NCBI RefSeq assembly: GCF_001654925.1
Contig: NZ_LXER01000029.1
Span: 124,001-188,000 of the forward strand
DNA: 64,000 bases
Direction of reading: 5' to 3'
Origin: Buttiauxella brennerae ATCC 51605
GTDB lineage: Bacteria > Pseudomonadota > Gammaproteobacteria > Enterobacterales > Enterobacteriaceae
Every line of letters begins with the position of its first letter. Position 1 is the stretch's first letter. Below are positions 60,248 through 64,000 of the stretch, piece by piece. The notes under the pieces were generated by a model that was not told the origin of the DNA, made no database searches, and was given only the letters and a program-made list of their open reading frames with translations. The position numbers and the translations under genes are program-made.

Positions 60248-62932
60248 TCAGGCGATGGTACGTTGGATTTCGATGATTTCGAATACTTCGATCACATCAC
60301 CAACACGCACATCGTTGTAGTTCTTCACGCCGATACCACATTCCATACCGTTACGAACTTCGTTGGCGTCATCTTTGAAGCGGCGCAGGGATTCCAGCTC
60401 GCCTTCATAGATAACAACGTTGTCGCGCAGAACACGGATTGGGTTGTGACGTTTGACCACACCCTCGGTAACCATACAACCTGCGATTGCGCCAAATTTA
60501 GGTGATTTGAACACGTCGCGAACTTCGGCCAGGCCGAGGATCTGTTGTTTCAGTTCCGGAGACAGCATGCCGCTCATTGCTGCTTTAACTTCGTCAATCA
60601 GATGGTAGATGACGGAGTAGTAACGCAGATCCAGGCTTTCTGACTCGATAACGCGGCGTGCAGATGCATCAGCACGAACGTTGAAGCCAACCAGAATAGC
60701 GTTAGAAGCTGCAGCAAGCGTAGCGTCAGTCTCAGTGATACCACCAACACCGGAACCGATGATTTTAACTTTAACTTCATCAGTAGACAGTTTCAGCAGG
60801 GAATCGCTGATCGCTTCAACAGAACCCTGAACGTCAGCTTTCAGCACAACGTTAACTTCAGACACTTCGCCTTCGGTCATGTTGGCGAACATGTTTTCAA
60901 GTTTAGATTTCTGCTGGCGAGCCAGTTTAACTTCGCGGAATTTACCCTGACGATACAGAGCAACTTCACGAGCTTTTTTCTCGTCACGAACAACTGTTAC
61001 TTCATCACCCGCTGCCGGAACACCGGACAGACCAAGGATTTCAACAGGAATAGACGGACCTGCTTCAGTCACTTCACGACCCATTTCGTCACGCATTGCA
61101 CGAACACGGCCATATTCGAAGCCACAAAGAACGATATCGCCTTTGTTCAGAGAACCTTCGCGAACCAGAACAGTTGCTACCGGACCACGACCTTTATCCA
61201 GGAAGGATTCGATAACCACACCGCTTGCCATGCCATCACGCATTGCTTTCAGTTCGAGAACTTCAGCTTGCAGCAGGATTGCGTCCAGCAGTTCGTCAAT
61301 ACCAGTACCTGCTTTAGCAGATACGTGGATGAACTGGCTTTCACCGCCCCACTCTTCAGGCATGATGCCGTACTGAGACAGTTCCTGCTTAACGCGGTCT
61401 GGATCAGCTTCTGGCTTATCGATTTTGTTCACTGCAACCACTACCGGCACCTGCGCCGCTTTCGCGTGCTGGATAGCTTCGATAGTTTGTGGCATCACGC
61501 CATCGTCTGCAGCAACAACCAGAACAACGATATCCGTTGCCTGAGCACCACGAGCACGCATAGACGTAAACGCTGCGTGTCCCGGGGTATCCAGGAAGGT
61601 AACCATACCGTTATCAGTTTCTACATGGTATGCACCGATGTGCTGGGTAATGCCACCCGCTTCGCCAGACGCTACTTTAGTAGAACGAATGTAGTCGAGC
61701 AGGGAAGTTTTACCGTGGTCAACGTGACCCATGATGGTAACAACTGGAGCACGTGACTCAGCAACTGCGTCAGTGTCACGGTCGCTCATCAGCGCTTCTT
61801 CCAGCTCGTTTTCACGACGCAGGATAACTTTGTGGCCCATCTCTTCGGCAACCAGCTGTGCGGTTTCCTGGTCGATGACCTGGTTAATGGTTGCCATTGC
61901 GCCCAGTTTCATCATCGCTTTGATGACCTGAGAGCCTTTAACAGCCATTTTGTTAGCCAGTTCTGCAACAGTCACTGTTTCGCCGATAACGACATCACGG
62001 TTAACTGCCTGCACAGGCTTGTTGAAGCCTTGCTGCAAAGAACTTGGTTTACGCTTACCTTTACCACCACGAACTGCAGCACGCGCTTCTTCACGGTCAG
62101 CTTTAGACTCGCCGTGTTTGCCGCCTTTCTTCTGGCGTGGTGCTTTAGTTGTCGCAGTACGAGCACGAGTACGGCCAGCTTCAACTTCGCGGTCGTTTTC
62201 GTCTTCAGCCTGGCGAGCGTGTTGAGAAGTGGTTACATGGTAATCAGATTTGTCGTCTTCCACTTTCTCTTCTTCCGTCCAAACACCTGCGTTAGCTTCA
62301 GCCATTTTACGGGCCTCTTCAGCTACACGGCGGGCGTCTTCTTCTAATTTGCGACGGGCTTCTTCTTCAGCTTTGCGCTTCAGCTCAGCAGCTTCAGCTT
62401 CACGGCGGGCTTTATCGGCCTGGGCGCTTTTGGTCATATCGTCTTGTTGATTGCTCACTTTGTCTTTTTCCGCAGCTTCACGTTTCGCTTTATCAGCGGC
62501 TTCACGCTTAGCTTTATCTTCAGCTTCACGTTTAGCTTTTTCTTGCGCCTCACGTTTGGCAGCTTCCTGCGCCTCACGTTGGGCTTGCTCTTCCGCTTCA
62601 CGCTGCGCCTGTTCTTCCGCGGCAAGACGTTCGGTCTCTTGCGGATCACGTTTCACAAAGGTGCGCTTCTTGCGGACTTCGATTTGTACCGATTTACTTT
62701 TCCCACCGGTACCTGGAATGTTTAAAGTACTGCGCGTTTTGCGCTGTAATGTCAACTTATCTGGCGCAGAACCGTGTTCACGATTCAGGTGCGCCAGTAA
62801 TGTCTGTTTTTCCTGGGCCGAGACAGAATCATCAGCAGCCTTAGGGATCCCTGCATCAGCAAATTGCTGTACCAGGCGGTCCACGGAGGTCTGAATCTCT
62901 GCGGCCAGCGCTTTTACGGTTACATCTGTCAT
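60248..62932 (-). CDS. infB: Translation initiation factor IF-2
   Basis: IF-2 is the GTPase that delivers fMet-tRNA to the 30S subunit and promotes subunit joining. The 894-residue alpha form has an N-terminal helical domain, a long charged repeat region of AKREA-type heptads (about 100-220), and the GTPase G1 motif GHVDHGKT near residues 401-408. The C1/C2 domains end the chain. Two internal start codons for shorter forms are kept, listed separately. It begins 24 bases after the nusA stop. Confidence 0.98.
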   Translation of the reverse strand: MTDVTVKALAAEIQTSVDRLVQQFADAGIPKAADDSVSAQEKQTLLAHLNREHGSAPDKLTLQRKTRSTLNIPGTGGKSKSVQIEVRKKRTFVKRDPQETERLAAEEQAQREAEEQAQREAQEAAKREAQEKAKREAEDKAKREAADKAKREAAEKDKVSNQQDDMTKSAQADKARREAEAAELKRKAEEEARRKLEEDARRVAEEARKMAEANAGVWTEEEKVEDDKSDYHVTTSQHARQAEDENDREVEAGRTRARTATTKAPRQKKGGKHGESKADREEARAAVRGGKGKRKPSSLQQGFNKPVQAVNRDVVIGETVTVAELANKMAVKGSQVIKAMMKLGAMATINQVIDQETAQLVAEEMGHKVILRRENELEEALMSDRDTDAVAESRAPVVTIMGHVDHGKTSLLDYIRSTKVASGEAGGITQHIGAYHVETDNGMVTFLDTPGHAAFTSMRARGAQATDIVVLVVAADDGVMPQTIEAIQHAKAAQVPVVVAVNKIDKPEADPDRVKQELSQYGIMPEEWGGESQFIHVSAKAGTGIDELLDAILLQAEVLELKAMRDGMASGVVIESFLDKGRGPVATVLVREGSLNKGDIVLCGFEYGRVRAMRDEMGREVTEAGPSIPVEILGLSGVPAAGDEVTVVRDEKKAREVALYRQGKFREVKLARQQKSKLENMFANMTEGEVSEVNVVLKADVQGSVEAISDSLLKLSTDEVKVKIIGSGVGGITETDATLAAASNAILVGFNVRADASARRVIESESLDLRYYSVIYHLIDEVKAAMSGMLSPELKQQILGLAEVRDVFKSPKFGAIAGCMVTEGVVKRHNPIRVLRDNVVIYEGELESLRRFKDDANEVRNGMECGIGVKNYNDVRVGDVIEVFEIIEIQRTIA
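62435..62458 (-). other. Internal translation starts for short IF-2 forms
   Basis: GTG at 62458 (codon 159, in KVSNQQDD) and ATG at 62437 seven codons later coincide with the E. coli IF2-2 (Val158) and IF2-3 (Met165) starts. Their conservation indicates that tandem isoforms are also made here. Confidence 0.7.
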
Positions 62933-62956
62933 GCTGTTCCTTCCTGCTACAGTTTA

Positions 62957-64000
62957 TTACGCTTCGCCGCCAAACCAGCAGATATTGCGAGCAGCCATAA
63001 TCAATTCCCCGGCTTTCTCGTTGGTTAAACCTTCAATATCTGACAGATCGTCGACACCTTGCTCAGCCAAATCTTCCAGCGAGCTCACACCGCGCGAAGC
63101 GAGTTTAAAGGCCAGGTTGCGATCCATACCTTCGAGGTTCAGCAGATCCTCTTGAGGTTTGTTATCGCCCAGGCTTTCTTCCTGCGCCAATGCCAGTGTG
63201 GTGAGGGCGTTTTTGGCGCGATCACGTAATGCTTCCACTGTATCTTCATCAAGGCCATCAATTTCCAACAGCTCTTTCATCGGCACATAGGCCAACTCTT
63301 CGAGAGAGGAGAAACCTTCTTCTACCAATACAGTGGCAAAGTCCTCGTCGATCTCGAGGTATTTGGTAAAGGTATCAATGGCAGCATGTGCTTCAGCCTG
63401 ATGCTTGGCTTGCAGGTCATCAACAGTCATAACGTTGAGTTCCCAGCCGCTCAGCTGTGCAGCCAGACGAACGTTTTGTCCGTTACGACCGATTGCTTGC
63501 GCCAGATTGCCTGCCTCTACCGCGATATCCATTGTATGTCGGTCTTCATCGACAACAATGGAAGCCACGTCAGCCGGAGCCATAGCATTGATAACGAATT
63601 GAGCTGGGTTATCGTCCCACAGCACGATATCAATACGCTCACCGCCCAGTTCAGTAGAAACTGCCTGAACACGCGCACCGCGCATGCCGACACAAGCACC
63701 TACCGGGTCGATACGCTTGTCGTTGGTTTTCACGGCGATTTTCGCACGAGAACCAGGATCACGAGCAGCGGCTTTGATTTCAATAACTTCTTCGCCAATT
63801 TCCGGCACTTCAATGCGGAACAGTTCGATCAGCATTTCTGGCTTGGAACGGCTAACAAACAGTTGAGCACCGCGAGCTTCCGGACGCACAGCATAAAGCA
63901 CACCGCGGATACGGTCACCTGGGCGGAAGTTTTCACGCGGCAACATATCTTCGCGAAGAATAACAGCTTCAGCGTTGCTACCGAGATCAAGAGAGATGTT
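62957..64000 (-). CDS. nusA: Transcription termination/antitermination factor NusA (C-terminal part)
   Basis: NusA binds RNA polymerase and controls pausing, termination and antitermination. About the last 347 residues are visible. They begin [13 protein letters not shown] (end of the S1 domain, near residue 149 of E. coli NusA). Two KH domains ([24 protein letters not shown]) and two acidic repeats ([32 protein letters not shown]) follow, ending ICWFGGEA. The N-terminal polymerase-binding domain lies beyond the window edge. First gene of the visible leftward cluster. Confidence 0.97.
   Translation of the reverse strand, partial: NISLDLGSNAEAVILREDMLPRENFRPGDRIRGVLYAVRPEARGAQLFVSRSKPEMLIELFRIEVPEIGEEVIEIKAAARDPGSRAKIAVKTNDKRIDPVGACVGMRGARVQAVSTELGGERIDIVLWDDNPAQFVINAMAPADVASIVVDEDRHTMDIAVEAGNLAQAIGRNGQNVRLAAQLSGWELNVMTVDDLQAKHQAEAHAAIDTFTKYLEIDEDFATVLVEEGFSSLEELAYVPMKELLEIDGLDEDTVEALRDRAKNALTTLALAQEESLGDNKPQEDLLNLEGMDRNLAFKLASRGVSSLEDLAEQGVDDLSDIEGLTNEKAGELIMAARNICWFGGEA

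Overview
The window is a chromosomal segment of an enterobacterium (Enterobacteriaceae, close to Enterobacter/Buttiauxella/Kluyvera-type genera). Nearly every gene has an obvious Escherichia coli or Salmonella counterpart of the same length and neighbourhood. ERIC elements and REP-like palindromes sit in the gaps. No rRNA, tRNA, prophage, insertion sequence or CRISPR array was seen. Genus-level assignment is inference. The first gene (lsrF) and the last (nusA) are cut by the window edges.

Layout. 0-2 kb: lsrF and lsrK (autoinducer-2 metabolism), divergent. 2-7.7 kb: a RafY-type glycoporin, fadH, rlmG and ygjP. 7.7-11 kb: an ATP-dependent dihydroxyacetone kinase and yjgR. 11-18.6 kb: lptF-lptG (LPS export) divergent from pepA-holC-valS. 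18.6-20.3 kb: an AT-rich accessory pair (DUF3289 and DUF943) between two look-alike terminators. 20.3-24.5 kb: yjgN, yjgM, rraB, argI, yjgK. 25-30.6 kb: the arginine deiminase operon arcA-arcC-arcB-arcD with an ArgR paralogue. 30.6-32.7 kb: pyrL-pyrB-pyrI and ridA. 32.7-38.4 kb: a GH20 hexosaminidase and mgtA with its leader peptide mgtL. 38.4-42.7 kb: treR, treB, treC. 43-45.7 kb: nrdD-nrdG. 45.7-51.4 kb: yraR, yhbP, yhbQ, yhbS, ubiT, ubiU, ubiV, yhbW. 51.4-64 kb: mtr, then leftward nusA-infB-rbfA-truB-rpsO-pnp-nlpI-yrbN-deaD.

Genes that work together. Arginine deiminase, catabolic ornithine carbamoyltransferase, carbamate kinase and an antiporter form a complete ATP-yielding arginine pathway. 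It lies beside the anabolic argI and the pyrimidine enzyme that competes for carbamoyl phosphate (PyrBI). TreB/TreC/TreR make a full trehalose module. NrdD/NrdG and UbiT/UbiU/UbiV are anaerobic DNA-precursor and O2-independent ubiquinone systems. The rightmost genes are the transcription/translation/RNA-decay cluster.

Three genes shorter than usual cut-offs are well supported: pyrL, mgtL and yrbN. Regulatory sites readable by eye include a FadR site, paired ARG boxes, a PhoP box, a TreR operator, a TrpR operator, NrdR-like boxes and two perfect DnaA boxes before nrdD. The most unusual items are the DUF3289/DUF943 pair, the ArgR paralogue whose arginine-contact positions are replaced, the DnaA boxes at nrdD, and gene order that differs from E. 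coli at two junctions. No clearly undescribed multi-gene system was found.
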